Assembly: GCA_019459145.1 (NCBI GenBank) | Contig: JAIBEK010000047.1 | Location: 85,110 to 149,109 of the forward strand | Reading direction: 5' to 3' | Source: Arenimonas sp. | GTDB lineage: Bacteria; Pseudomonadota; Alphaproteobacteria; Rhizobiales; Rhizobiaceae | Length of the DNA: 64,000 nt | In this document: positions 42,543 through 54,733 of the stretch, piece by piece | Position numbering within the stretch: the stretch's first letter is position 1 | Layout of the letters: each line of letters opens with the position of its first letter | The notes under the pieces: generated by a model | Told to the model about the DNA's origin: nothing | Database searches by the model: none | The model's input: only the letters and a program-made list of their open reading frames with translations | Program-made: the position numbers and the translations under genes

Positions 42543-43436
42543 TCATCGCATTTCCAGGGGCGTCGCCCTCAGTTCGAGGTCGAAGGGCTGAATGGCGTTA
42601 TTGCCGAGCAGGAAACGGAGATCATTGACGAAATTCCGGTTCTTGCTGACCTCCAGCGCAAGCGGCGGACCCGACGGGGAAGCTGAAGCCCCGGCCAGGG
42701 CTTCAAGCGAGAACTGTGCGTTGTTGGCGTTGACGACGCCCTCCAGCGTCGCGGTCGCCGCCGCGTCCGGAACGGACAGGCTGACGGAACCACTCCCAGC
42801 CGCGACCGCCTCCGAGCCGAGCACACTTCCCGAGACGTCCTTGAATATGACGCGGCAATCCGCGCAATCGCCGGCAATGGCCGATGTGTCCAGCGTCAGC
42901 AGCGGCGCCTCCTCCCCCTGTGGCGGAAACGCCGTCTGGGCATGAGCCGGACTGACCAGAAACTCAACCAGGCGTTTCGGAATCGACGGCGGAGACGTGG
43001 AAAGGTTCACCCCGGCCTGCTCCACCTTCGTTTCCTTGGTAACCTGATCGGGCACGCCGGATGCACCAACCGTCGACAGGATGAAGGCGGGCGCGCCTAT
43101 CCCAAGCATGTACGCCTTGCCGATGTTCGGCTCATTACCGAAATGCGCAACGAGCCCGCCCAGCAAACCCAGAAGAACAAAGATCACGATCGATGCCGCA
43201 ACGGCAAAGGCGATCGCCTTCACGGGCTGGTCGACAAACCGCGCGAGCCAAGCCGCGAGTTGTCCGTCCTGCACACGAACGAGAAGACGTGCCAGTTCGG
43301 GAGACATTCCCCCCAGAGCACCTGCGACAAAAGCGGACTTCAACCACTGCATGGTCCCCTCCCATTTCAACAACGGATCCATATTACTTGAGAGATCACG
43401 TATTTGCAATCTTAGATTGCTCATTTCTACATCCAC
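42543..43436 (-). CDS. Hypothetical membrane protein
   Basis: 297-aa ORF; TM helices AIAFAVAASIVIFVLLGLLGGLV and AYMLGIGAPAFILSTVGA; soluble C-terminal domain; no family recognised; start uncertain. Confidence 0.75.
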   Translation of the reverse strand: MDVEMSNLRLQIRDLSSNMDPLLKWEGTMQWLKSAFVAGALGGMSPELARLLVRVQDGQLAAWLARFVDQPVKAIAFAVAASIVIFVLLGLLGGLVAHFGNEPNIGKAYMLGIGAPAFILSTVGASGVPDQVTKETKVEQAGVNLSTSPPSIPKRLVEFLVSPAHAQTAFPPQGEEAPLLTLDTSAIAGDCADCRVIFKDVSGSVLGSEAVAAGSGSVSLSVPDAAATATLEGVVNANNAQFSLEALAGASASPSGPPLALEVSKNRNFVNDLRFLLGNNAIQPFDLELRATPLEMR

Positions 43437-43576
43437 AACTCGACGCGACCGTCACGTCTCCAAAATGCGCATGTCCGGTGTATGTCGGCCATCACACCCC
43501 TGTCATTTTACGGATGCACTCCTGCGCGAACGGACCTAGTCTCCGCGTCGAGACCGCCTTTTTGAAGGAGCCCCCC

Positions 43577-45571
<1,995 letters not shown>

Positions 45572-45619
45572 AGGCATCGGCACAACGCGTGACTGGCGGG
45601 GCGCCGAGGTGCCCCGTTT

Positions 45620-46615
45620 TCACCCCGACCTGTTCAGGCGTCCCGACTGAGCCCCATGCGCCGGCGTCTCATGAAGCAATTGCAGCGCATCGGACACCGA
45701 AGTCGGGCAGCGCACGAGCGTTTCGCGGAAACGCTCGACCAGCCATTTCGCCGCCGGTCCCGGAGGACTTGCCGCCGGCCAGGCGGCGAAGATCGGATAA
45801 TCCATCGTCTCGTAGGCATCGACATCGAGCCGGACGATCTCGCCGCTCGTTAGCTCGTCGTGCAGCATGGCCAGCGGCACGCCGCCCCAGCCCAGCCCAC
45901 CGGCGATCAACTGCTTCTTCGTCGCCATGTCGCTCACCCGCCAGGTGCGGCGCGAGAACACGTTGAAATCCTTGCCGTCGTTCGGCGCCGTCGAATCAGA
46001 GACGACGATCTGGATCTCGTCGCGCACGTCGGAGACCGTAAGCCGCCGCGCGAGCCTGGCCAGGCGGTGGTTATGCGCTGCGACCGGCGTCAGGAAGGAC
46101 ACGCCGATCCGCTCGCCGGTAATCGCATCGGCGGGGATCTCGGCAGAGCCGCCGATACCGACATCGATCACACCCTGGTCGAGCAGACGGCTGACGAGAA
46201 ACGGGCTGCCGACCGTCAGCCGCAAGCGCACAGTCTCGAAACTCTCCTGGAAGTCACGCAAGACCTCGACCAGAAGCCGGTCCGGCACCATGACGCTGAC
46301 GGCAAGCTTCACCTCGCCTTCCAGCCCTTGCGTCAACGCCTTGCTGCGCGCGCGCAGGCTGTTTAGGTCGGAGAGCATCCGGCGGGCATCCTCGAGGATC
46401 GCCCGGCCGGCATCGGTGAGAACCGGCTGGCGCGAGCCGCTGCGCTCCAGCAGGCTCAGTTGCAGCTGCGCCTCGAGATTGCCGATCGTGTAGCTGATCA
46501 CCGACTGGGCGCGGTTGAGCTGACGGGCGGCGGCGGAGAAACTGCCCGTCTCGGCGACGGCGACAAAGACCTGCAACTGGTCGAGTGTCGGATTGGGGAG
46601 CATGGAGCCATCCAC
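45620..46615 (-). CDS. LysR family transcriptional regulator (GTG start at 46615 or ATG at 46603)
   Basis: PTLDQLQVFVAVAETGSFSAAARQLNRAQSVISYTIGNLEAQLQLSLLERSG (wHTH). Confidence 0.95.
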   Translation of the reverse strand: MDGSMLPNPTLDQLQVFVAVAETGSFSAAARQLNRAQSVISYTIGNLEAQLQLSLLERSGSRQPVLTDAGRAILEDARRMLSDLNSLRARSKALTQGLEGEVKLAVSVMVPDRLLVEVLRDFQESFETVRLRLTVGSPFLVSRLLDQGVIDVGIGGSAEIPADAITGERIGVSFLTPVAAHNHRLARLARRLTVSDVRDEIQIVVSDSTAPNDGKDFNVFSRRTWRVSDMATKKQLIAGGLGWGGVPLAMLHDELTSGEIVRLDVDAYETMDYPIFAAWPAASPPGPAAKWLVERFRETLVRCPTSVSDALQLLHETPAHGAQSGRLNRSG

Positions 46616-46747
46616 TTATTCGATAATATTCATTCATATTATCACAGTTTATTCGATGGGAAACGGGGATTATCTGTGACGCACCGCCTGAGACCTGCTC
46701 CCAGGGTCGCAAGCGTCAAGCCCATTCCCCACCCAGAGGTGACTTCC

Positions 46748-47365
46748 ATGTCCTCCATTCTCCTCGTAACCGGCAGCACGCGAGGCGACGATTCGCTCTC
46801 CAACAAGATCGCCCGCCAGCTTGCCGACGACCTGTCCGCCAAGGCGGAGGCTTCCACCGTCGTCGAGCGCGACCTCGCCCGCGCGCCCCTGCCCCATATC
46901 GGCGCCGATTTCTCCTCGGCCATCCGCCTACAGCCGGAAGAGCGCACGCCGGCACAGGCCGAAGCCATCGCCGTTTCCGATGCCGCGGTCGACGAACTGC
47001 TCGCCGCCGAAACCATCATCATCTCGACCGGCTTCATCAATTTCGGCATTTCGTCGATCGTCAAATCCTGGGTCGACCATGTCGCCCGTGCCGGACGTAC
47101 CTTCCGCTACTCTGAAAACGGCCCGGTCGGCCTCGCCACCGGCAAGAAGGCCTATCTGGTGATCGCTTCCGGCGGCATCTACTCTTCCGGTCCCGGCGCC
47201 ACGCTCGACTTCGCCGAGCCTTATCTGCGGTCGGTTCTGGCCTTCCTCGGCATCACCAATGTCGAGACGATCCGCATCGAGGGCGTCGCCTACGGCCCGG
47301 AAGCCGCGGAAAAGGCTGTTTCCGCGGCCGAGGAAAAGGCGCGGGAACTGGCGCGCGCCGCCTGA
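46748..47365 (+). CDS. azoR: FMN-dependent NADH-azoreductase
   Basis: MSSILLVTGSTRGDDSLSNKIARQLADDL...ISTGFINFGISSIVKSWVDHVARAGRTFRYSENGPVGLATGKKAYLVIASGG. Confidence 0.92.
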   Translation: MSSILLVTGSTRGDDSLSNKIARQLADDLSAKAEASTVVERDLARAPLPHIGADFSSAIRLQPEERTPAQAEAIAVSDAAVDELLAAETIIISTGFINFGISSIVKSWVDHVARAGRTFRYSENGPVGLATGKKAYLVIASGGIYSSGPGATLDFAEPYLRSVLAFLGITNVETIRIEGVAYGPEAAEKAVSAAEEKARELARAA

Positions 47366-47462
47366 GCCAATCCGAGATTGCCCATGCCAAGTTTCGGCCG
47401 CCCGAATGCTCGTGGCGGCCGTTCTGTTTCGGCGGCGATTGACGGAATGCGGCGCCTGATGA

Positions 47463-47786
47463 TCAGACGTTGCGCGACTTCACCCCATCGGCAAACAGCG
47501 ACGGGCCGTTCTGGTCGATGATCTGGCGCGCCTTGCGAAAGGTGCATTCCATCGCATCCTGCTCCGAGGTGAAAACGTCGGCGCGAATGAAGACGCGCTC
47601 CAGCGTCTCGCCGTTCACCTGCTTTTCGATCCGCCCGGCGAGCCGCAACTGACTGCCCTCGCGGATCGGCGCGGCAAAGATCAGGCAGTCCTGATGGACC
47701 TGCGGCTCTGCGGCAGAAACGGCGGATGCCTCCTTGGACCTGGAGCCGCCGGAGAAGATGGAGAGGATGCTGGACAAGATCGACAT
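47463..47786 (-). CDS. HlyU family transcriptional regulator-like protein
   Basis: MSILSSILSIFSGGSRSKEA...YQDCLIFAAPIREGSQLRLAGRIEKQVNGE..ERVFIRADVFTSEQDAMECTFRKARQIIDQ pattern. Confidence 0.8.
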   Translation of the reverse strand: MSILSSILSIFSGGSRSKEASAVSAAEPQVHQDCLIFAAPIREGSQLRLAGRIEKQVNGETLERVFIRADVFTSEQDAMECTFRKARQIIDQNGPSLFADGVKSRNV

Positions 47787-47890
47787 GGCGATTGCCTAGC
47801 ACAACGGCGGGCGAGCCGGAAGACCCGCGCGGTCGACAAAGGCGGCGCAATCGCGCCCCTTTGCGCGGCGGCGGGGGTGACATCGAAGAT

Positions 47891-49150
47891 TCAGATGATC
47901 AGGTTGGCGAGAATCTCGTTTTCGGTGATGTCCTCGTAGCCTAGGCCGGCTTGCTCGAAGCGGGCGAAGAGATCGGCAAAGCTCTTGCGGTCCCGCGTCT
48001 CGATGCCGATCAGGATCGAGCCGAAATTGCGCGCCGACTTCTTCAGGTATTCGAAGCGGGCGATGTCGTCGTCGGGACCGAGCAGGTTGAGGAAGTCGCG
48101 CAGAGCGCCCGGACGCTGCGGCAGGCGCAGGATGAAATATTTCTTCAGGCCGGCATGGCGCATGGCGCGTTCCTTGACGTCCGGCAGCCGCTCGAAGTCG
48201 AAATTGCCGCCGCTGACCACGGCAACGACCGTCTTGCCCTCCAGCCTCTCGCGCCCCAGCCGTTCCAACGCGGCGATCGACAGCGCGCCGGCCGGCTCCA
48301 GCACCACGCCCTCGACGTTCAGCATTTCGGTGATCGTCGCGCACACGGCGTTTTCCGCGATGATCATCACCTGGTCTGCTGAGAAGTGCTTGAGAGCCGC
48401 GAAATTGAGATCGCCGATCCGGGCGACGGCCGCGCCGTCGACGAAATTGTCGACCTTCGGCAGGGTGACGATCTGGCCGGCTTCGAGACTTCTCTTGAGG
48501 CTCGGCGCGCCTGCCGGTTCGGCAAACAGGAAAGCTTGCGGCGGCAGCCGTTCGGCGAGATAGCCGGTGAGACCGGCGGACAGCCCGCCGCCGCCAACGG
48601 GCACGACGATGAGGTCCGGCGTCACGCCCTCCGGCAGTTGCTCGACGATCTCGGCCGCCACGGTCGCCTGTCCCTCGATGATGTCTTCGTGGTCGAAGGG
48701 CGGCACCATGAAGCCGCCGATCGTCTCGACATGCTCGCGGGCCGCGGCATAGCACTGGTCGAAGATGTCGCCGAACAGGCGGATGGTGATGAATTCGCCG
48801 CCGAAGGTGCGGGTCTTGTCGATCTTCTGCTGCGGCGTAGTCACCGGCATGAACACCACGCCCTGCACGCCGAAATGGCGGCAGGCGAAGGCAAAGCCCT
48901 GGGCATGGTTGCCGGCCGAGGCGCAGACGAAGGTCTTTTCCCCTGCCCCGTCGGCGACGATCTTGCGCAGGAAGTTGAATGCGCCGCGGATCTTGTAGGA
49001 GCGGACCGGCGTCAGGTCCTCGCGCTTGAGATAGACTTGCGCACCGTATCGGGCGCTTAAGTGTTCGTTGAGCTGCAGCGGGGTCGCGGGGAAAAGCTCC
49101 CGCAGGGCTTCGACCGCGGCCTCTACGTCCATCTTCGTCACGTCGTCCAT
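47891..49150 (-). CDS. ilvA: Threonine ammonia-lyase
   Basis: VYLKREDLTPVRSYKIRGAFNFL (PLP lysine), CASAGNHAQGFAFAC, C-terminal ACT-like domain. Confidence 0.95.
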   Translation of the reverse strand: MDDVTKMDVEAAVEALRELFPATPLQLNEHLSARYGAQVYLKREDLTPVRSYKIRGAFNFLRKIVADGAGEKTFVCASAGNHAQGFAFACRHFGVQGVVFMPVTTPQQKIDKTRTFGGEFITIRLFGDIFDQCYAAAREHVETIGGFMVPPFDHEDIIEGQATVAAEIVEQLPEGVTPDLIVVPVGGGGLSAGLTGYLAERLPPQAFLFAEPAGAPSLKRSLEAGQIVTLPKVDNFVDGAAVARIGDLNFAALKHFSADQVMIIAENAVCATITEMLNVEGVVLEPAGALSIAALERLGRERLEGKTVVAVVSGGNFDFERLPDVKERAMRHAGLKKYFILRLPQRPGALRDFLNLLGPDDDIARFEYLKKSARNFGSILIGIETRDRKSFADLFARFEQAGLGYEDITENEILANLII

Positions 49151-49239
49151 CCGTTGAATTTTGATCTCGCTCCCGCTATGGCATAGAGACGTGGCGGAGA
49201 CAAAGCCTCTTTGCGCGGCCAACAACCTGGGAAATCTCC

Positions 49240-50694
49240 TTGAACGCCAGCCTCCTCCGTTCGGTCGTTTATATCGCCGCCCTGTGCGGCCTTTATCTGT
49301 CGACAGCAATGCTCGTCCCGGCCATGGTCGATCTCTATTACGGCCATGAGGACTGGCGCGTCTTCGCCACCTGCGCCTTCATGGTCGGCGGAATTTCGCT
49401 GATGGCGGCGATGGCGACGCGCGGCACCCCGCCGACCTTCAGCAAGCGGCTCGGTTTCCTGCTGGTCAACGTGCTGTGGGCGGTGTTCGCCGTGGTCGGC
49501 GCCGTGCCCTTCATGTTCTCCGGCCCGGAACTCAACTTCGCCCAGGCGCTGTTCGAATCGATGTCCGGCATCACCACAACCGGCTCGTCGGTCATATCGG
49601 GCCTCGACACCATGCCGCCCGGCCTGTTGATGTGGCGCTCGTTGCTCGCCTGGCTCGGCGGCATCGGCATCGTCGCGCTCGGCCTGTTCGTGCTGCCCTT
49701 CCTGCGCGTCGGCGGCATGTCCTTCTTCAAGATGGAATCGTCGGATACCAACGACAAGCCGTTCGCCCGGCTCGCCACCTTCACCCGCGCCTTCATGGCC
49801 ATCTATGTCGGCATCACGCTTTTGTGCGCCATCGCCTATGATTTTGCCGGCATGAGCCATTTCGACGCGATCAACCACGCATTCTCGACGGTAGCGACCG
49901 CCGGTTTCTCGACGCATGACGCGTCCTTCGGTTATTTCCAGAGCGACGCGATCCTCTGGGTGTCTACCTTCTTCATGACACTGTGCAGCCTGCCGTTCTC
50001 GATCCTCATCGTCTTTGCCGTTCGCGGAAGGCTCGATGCGCTGCGCGACCCGCAGATCGTCATCTTCCTCGGCTATGTCTCGGCCTTCGCCATCGCCACG
50101 GCCGTCTACAACCACGTTAAGAACGGCGTCGATCTCCTCGAGGCACTCACCCATTCCTTCTTCAATTTCTCCTCGATTCTCTCGACCACCGGCTTTGCCA
50201 GCCAGGACTATCTGCTGTGGGGACCGTTTGTCGTCATGGCCGCCTTCTTCGCCACCTTCATGGGCGGCTGCTCCGGCTCGACCGCCGGCGGCATCAAGGC
50301 CTATCGTTTCATCATCCTGTTCAACGTCATCACCACCGGCCTGAAGAAGCTGATCTATCCCAATGCCGTCTATTCCGTGCGTTACGGCAAGCAGACGGTC
50401 GATGCCGAGACCCAGCGCACCGTCTTCCTTTTCTTCGGCGCCTATGTCTTCCTGTGGGTGATGGGCAGCATGGTCATGGCCGCGCTCGGCTATGACTTCG
50501 CCACCTCGACCTCGGCGGTCATCACCGCCTTGTCCAATGTCGGTCCCGGCGTCAGCACCCTGATCGGCCCGGTCGGCAATTTCGCCACCTTCAACGATCC
50601 CGAACTCTACCTGCTCTCGCTGATGATGCTGCTCGGCCGCCTCGAAGTGCTCTCCGTGCTCGTGCTGCTGATGCCGATTTTCTGGCGGACCTGA
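49240..50694 (+). CDS. trkH: TrkH family potassium uptake protein (TTG start)
   Basis: SMSGITTTGSSVISGLDTMPPGLLMWRSLLAWLGGIGIVALGLFVLPFL...FSTVATAGFSTHDASFG...FMGGCSGSTAGGIKAYRF. Confidence 0.95.
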   Translation: MNASLLRSVVYIAALCGLYLSTAMLVPAMVDLYYGHEDWRVFATCAFMVGGISLMAAMATRGTPPTFSKRLGFLLVNVLWAVFAVVGAVPFMFSGPELNFAQALFESMSGITTTGSSVISGLDTMPPGLLMWRSLLAWLGGIGIVALGLFVLPFLRVGGMSFFKMESSDTNDKPFARLATFTRAFMAIYVGITLLCAIAYDFAGMSHFDAINHAFSTVATAGFSTHDASFGYFQSDAILWVSTFFMTLCSLPFSILIVFAVRGRLDALRDPQIVIFLGYVSAFAIATAVYNHVKNGVDLLEALTHSFFNFSSILSTTGFASQDYLLWGPFVVMAAFFATFMGGCSGSTAGGIKAYRFIILFNVITTGLKKLIYPNAVYSVRYGKQTVDAETQRTVFLFFGAYVFLWVMGSMVMAALGYDFATSTSAVITALSNVGPGVSTLIGPVGNFATFNDPELYLLSLMMLLGRLEVLSVLVLLMPIFWRT

Positions 50695-50759
50695 CGAGAC
50701 CGCTTGACGACTCTGTGCAATTTTTCAGACTGTGCTGATGAGGGCTTGAAAAGGGGGAC

Positions 50760-51371
50760 ATGATGCAGGCAAGGGCAAGGATCAGCGGCAGGCAACGCAC
50801 CGCGGCACTTTTCGCCGCCGGCTTCCTGGTCGTTTCCTCGGCAGGCCTGGCCAAGGCCGGGCCGCTTGCCGACGCCGCCCGCGAGGCGGAAGAGAAGGCG
50901 GCGGCCGGTGACGTGATCGGCGCCTATGACGCGATCCGCGACGCTTTCGGCGCCTTCTCCATGACCCTGCCGTTTACCGTGCGCCAGGCGGTGTTCGTCA
51001 GCGAGAGGCCGAAGGCTTATGGCGCGTATTCGCCCAAGCCGGAGCCGGTGTTCAAGCCCGGCGAGCCGCTGATCACCTATGTCGAAATGATCGGCCTGAC
51101 CTGGAAATCGCTCGGCAATGGTCTCGAGCAATCCAATTTCAGCGTCGACTTCGAAATCTCCGAACCCGACGGCAAAATCCTCGCCGCGCAGAAGGGTTTT
51201 GGAGAATTCACCTTCACCGGCCTGGTGCGCAACCAGGAAATGTTCACGCACCTGACACTCGACATCACCGGCGCCGAACCGGGCGACTACCTGTTGAAAT
51301 ACACGATCAACGATCTCGTCGGAGAACGCTTCACCAGTTTCGAGCAGGAATTCACGGTCCGGGACAGGTAA
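50760..51371 (+). CDS. Conserved hypothetical exported protein
   Basis: Signal peptide ending AGLAKAGPL; 203 aa; coding-like. Confidence 0.82.
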   Translation: MMQARARISGRQRTAALFAAGFLVVSSAGLAKAGPLADAAREAEEKAAAGDVIGAYDAIRDAFGAFSMTLPFTVRQAVFVSERPKAYGAYSPKPEPVFKPGEPLITYVEMIGLTWKSLGNGLEQSNFSVDFEISEPDGKILAAQKGFGEFTFTGLVRNQEMFTHLTLDITGAEPGDYLLKYTINDLVGERFTSFEQEFTVRDR

Positions 51372-51438
51372 CCCATCGCCGACGCGCTGGAACCTGTTAC
51401 CCCTTGCGTCATTCCAGCGTGGATGAAGGAGAAGAACC

Positions 51439-51699
51439 ATGAGACCTCTTACCGCCCTTTGCCTCTCGCTGCTCCTGGCCGGCTGCACCAGCGCCCCGCG
51501 TGAAATAGAGCCCGTGCCCGGCAGCATAACCTATGGCGGAAACCCATCGACCCGGCTGACCAAGTCACCGGCCGGCAGCACGGTCTTTCACCGTTTCCAG
51601 GACCAGTTCGCCAAGGAATGGGAAGAGCGCTACATCGTCCAGCTGGATGGCAGCCTGAAACTCGTCGACCGACGCCGCTATCCCATCCCGGATCAATGA
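51439..51699 (+). CDS. Small putative lipoprotein
   Basis: MRPLTALCLSLLLAGCTSAP lipobox (LLAGC). Confidence 0.82.
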   Translation: MRPLTALCLSLLLAGCTSAPREIEPVPGSITYGGNPSTRLTKSPAGSTVFHRFQDQFAKEWEERYIVQLDGSLKLVDRRRYPIPDQ

Positions 51700-51714
51700 T
51701 CATCAAAGTCTTGC

Positions 51715-51800
51715 TGGTGCGGACGGCGGGGATCGAACCCGCACAGCCTGAGGCCGAGAGATTTTAAGTCTCTTGCGTCTACCAGTTTCGCCACGTCCGC
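51715..51800 (-). tRNA. tRNA-Leu (TAA)
   Basis: Minus strand GCGGACGTGGCGAAACTGGTAGACGCAAGAGACTTAAAATCTCTCGGCCTCAGGCTGTGCGGGTTCGATCCCCGCCGTCCGCACCA. Confidence 0.98.
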
Positions 51801-51945
51801 TCGGCAACCTGTTTCCCCGACTTGGGCGTCGAGGTCAAGGCCGTTCGGCCGCGCGGATCGGCGTTTGTTCTCGTTCGCGCACACACCGAACGACAAACGG
51901 CGGAGCCAAGCCCCGCCGTGTCAGAAGCGTGATACAGCGTCTTAA

Positions 51946-52542
51946 TCAGGCGAGCTTGGCCGCGATCTTGGCAACATGGGCGCCCTGGTAGCGCGCGCCG
52001 TCCAGTTCGACCTCCGAGGGCTGGCGCGAGCCGTCGCTGTCGGTGATCGTCGAGGCGCCATAGGGCGAGCCGCCCTTGACCGCTTCGACGCCCGACTGGC
52101 CCTGGAAGGCGTAAGGCAGGCCGACGACGACCATGCCATGGTGCATGAGCGTCGGAATGAAGCCGAGGATGGTCGATTCCTGGCCGCCGTGCTGGGTGGC
52201 CGTCGAGGTGAAGACCGAGCCGACCTTGCCGACCAGCTTGCCCTGCGCCCAGGCGCCACCGGTCTGGTCCCAGAAATTGCGCATCTGCGAGGCGACGGTG
52301 CCGAAGCGGGTGCCCGCGCCGACGATGATCGCGTCATACTGATCGAGTTCGCCCGGGGTGGCGATTTCGGCCTTCTGGTCGAGCTTGAAGTGCGAGGCCT
52401 TGGCGACCTCTTCCGGCACCAGTTCCGCCACGCGTTTGACGGTTACGTCCGCGCCGGCCGACTTTGCCCCTTCGGCCACGGCATAGGCCATGGTCTCAAT
52501 GTGGCCGTAAGAGGAATAATAGAGAACCAATACCTTGGCCAT
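51946..52542 (-). CDS. wrbA: NAD(P)H:quinone oxidoreductase, WrbA type
   Basis: [47 protein letters not shown]...[20 protein letters not shown]. Confidence 0.96.
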   Translation of the reverse strand: MAKVLVLYYSSYGHIETMAYAVAEGAKSAGADVTVKRVAELVPEEVAKASHFKLDQKAEIATPGELDQYDAIIVGAGTRFGTVASQMRNFWDQTGGAWAQGKLVGKVGSVFTSTATQHGGQESTILGFIPTLMHHGMVVVGLPYAFQGQSGVEAVKGGSPYGASTITDSDGSRQPSEVELDGARYQGAHVAKIAAKLA

Positions 52543-52771
52543 GACGTATCTCCATCTGGACTGGCGGTGACAACCGCGTTGCGAGTTCGATAACCTCTAT
52601 CTAGCGGACCATGGCCGACAAACCAGACGCCGGCGGGGCGACGGACTGTTCATGTTTCAGATACCGAGCACGGGATGACGGCGCAGCGCGAAACCGCAAC
52701 CTCTACTGGGAAGCCCTTGCCAAGCTTCCGGCAGCGACTAGAACTCGCTTTGAAACGATCGGGAAATCCTC

Positions 52772-53560
52772 ATGACTGACACGACCATCAAGACTGCCGC
52801 AATGCTCGCCATCGGTGACGAACTCCTGTCCGGCCGCACCAAGGACAAGAATATCGGCCACCTCGCCGAGGTGTTGACGCTTTCCGGCATCGACCTGAAG
52901 GAAGTCCGCATCGTCGGCGACGAGGAGGACGAGATCGTCGGCGCCCTCGATGCCCTTCGCACTCGTTATGATTACGTCTTCACCTCCGGCGGCATCGGGC
53001 CGACCCACGACGACATCACCGCCGATGCCGTGTCGAAGGCCTTCGGCGTGCCGTGCCTGCACGATGCCGAGGCCATGCGCCTGCTCGGCGAGATGTACGA
53101 GCGCCGCAACATGGAATTCACCGAGGCCCGCCAGCGCATGGCGCGCATGCCTGAGGGCAGCCGCCATATCCCCAATCCCGTGTCGGTCGCGCCCGGCTTC
53201 ATCATCGGCAATGTCCATGTGATGGCCGGCGTGCCGCAGGTGTTCCAGGCCATGCTCGATTCGGTCATCGCCACGCTTCCGGCCGGTGCCAGGGTTCTGT
53301 CGCGCTCCATCCCCTGCCCGTTCGGCGAAGGCGACATCGGCACCCTGCTCGGCACGGTGCAGAAAGCCCATCCGCAGACTTCGATCGGCTCCTATCCGCA
53401 CTTCGACGGAAAGCGTTTCTCCACCGAACTCGTGGTGCGGGCGCGAGACGGTGTCGCGCTCGAGGCCGCGGCCCAGGCCATCGTGGCGATGGTCGAGACG
53501 CTGACCGCCGAGCGGGAGGGCGCCCGGACAAGGGACCTCGGCACCGGGGAGCTTGCCTGA
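52772..53560 (+). CDS. Molybdopterin-binding / CinA N-terminal-like protein
   Basis: TAAMLAIGDELLSGRTKDKNIGHLAEVLTLSGIDLKEVRIVGDE...FTSGGIGPTHDDITADAVSKAFG. Confidence 0.92.
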   Translation: MTDTTIKTAAMLAIGDELLSGRTKDKNIGHLAEVLTLSGIDLKEVRIVGDEEDEIVGALDALRTRYDYVFTSGGIGPTHDDITADAVSKAFGVPCLHDAEAMRLLGEMYERRNMEFTEARQRMARMPEGSRHIPNPVSVAPGFIIGNVHVMAGVPQVFQAMLDSVIATLPAGARVLSRSIPCPFGEGDIGTLLGTVQKAHPQTSIGSYPHFDGKRFSTELVVRARDGVALEAAAQAIVAMVETLTAEREGARTRDLGTGELA

Positions 53561-53673
53561 GAACTTCGCAACACGCGCGCGGCCGCTATTGACCGAAGTC
53601 AAGGAAGGTCCCAAGGATTGTCGCCATTAATCGATCATGCGGGATGGACCATCACCGCTCGAGGGAGATAATT

Positions 53674-54516
53674 ATGGGCTACAAAACCATTCTTGCCGTC
53701 TTGGACACCCCGAAGAACGCGCAGCAAATCACTGATTTTTCCATTTCGCTCGCCGAGCAGTTCCAGTCCCACGTGATCGGACTGCATGCCGAGGCACTCG
53801 CCACCGTGCCGCTGGTCGCACCGATGGAAATCCCCGATCCGTCGACGGTCCAGGCCCTGCAGGACATGGCCCATGCCGAGACGCTCGACGTCGAGAAGAT
53901 CTTTCGCGAACGGGCGACCCGCAACGGCACATCGCATGAATGGCGCAGCTTCGTGTCGTCGGCCGGCTTCAGCGCCTCCTCGCTCGTCGACAGCGCCCGC
54001 AATGTCGACTTGGTGATTGCCGCGCAGGGTGAGAATACCGTGCTGTCGGAAAGCCGCGCCGAGCTCGAAAACTTCCTGTTCGAGAGCGGTCGCCCGGTTC
54101 TGCTCGTCCCCTACATCCTGAAGGAGCCGAAGCCGATCAAGCGCGTGCTCATTGCCTGGAACGGCTCGCGCGAGGCGGCCCGCGCCACCTTCGACGCCCT
54201 GCCCTTCCTCAAGACGGCCGAGGCGGTCGAGGTGTTTTCGGTCGACCCGGCGGAGACGCGCACCCAGTCGTCAGCCATGGCCGGCGCCGAAATTGCCGCA
54301 ACGCTTGCGCGCCATGGCGTCAATGTCACGGTCGTGCGCCAGGAATCGGACCATTTGCCGGCTTCCGCCGCGATCGAAAACCGTCTTTCCGACAGTTCGA
54401 TCGACCTTCTGGTCATGGGCGCCTATAGCCACAAGCGCTGGTGGGAAATGCTGTTCGGCGGCGTGACGCGCACGGTGCTCGAATCGATGACGGCACTGAC
54501 CCTGCTTTCGCGCTGA
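53674..54516 (+). CDS. Universal stress protein (tandem Usp domains)
   Basis: MGYKTILAVLDTPKNAQQITDFSISLAEQFQSHVIGLHAEAL...; C-terminal IDLLVMGAYSHKRWWEMLFGGVTRTVLESMTALTLLSR. Confidence 0.92.
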   Translation: MGYKTILAVLDTPKNAQQITDFSISLAEQFQSHVIGLHAEALATVPLVAPMEIPDPSTVQALQDMAHAETLDVEKIFRERATRNGTSHEWRSFVSSAGFSASSLVDSARNVDLVIAAQGENTVLSESRAELENFLFESGRPVLLVPYILKEPKPIKRVLIAWNGSREAARATFDALPFLKTAEAVEVFSVDPAETRTQSSAMAGAEIAATLARHGVNVTVVRQESDHLPASAAIENRLSDSSIDLLVMGAYSHKRWWEMLFGGVTRTVLESMTALTLLSR

Positions 54517-54733
54517 CGCCGAGGCCGCAGGCCTTGCCTTGCCCCGGCAAATACCGCTAATAGCAGCGGGCAAGGACCAAGCCCTTGTGGGCGGCATGTC
54601 GCGCGGGCCTTGTCCGCGCGAACAGCCTTTCCGGCACAGGCCGAAGGCAGTCGCATCGCCCGCAACCGGCCGCTCTTGAAACCGCCGGGGAAAGCCGGCA
54701 CCTCAAACCACGCCTGCGCGGAGCCCCAGATCG

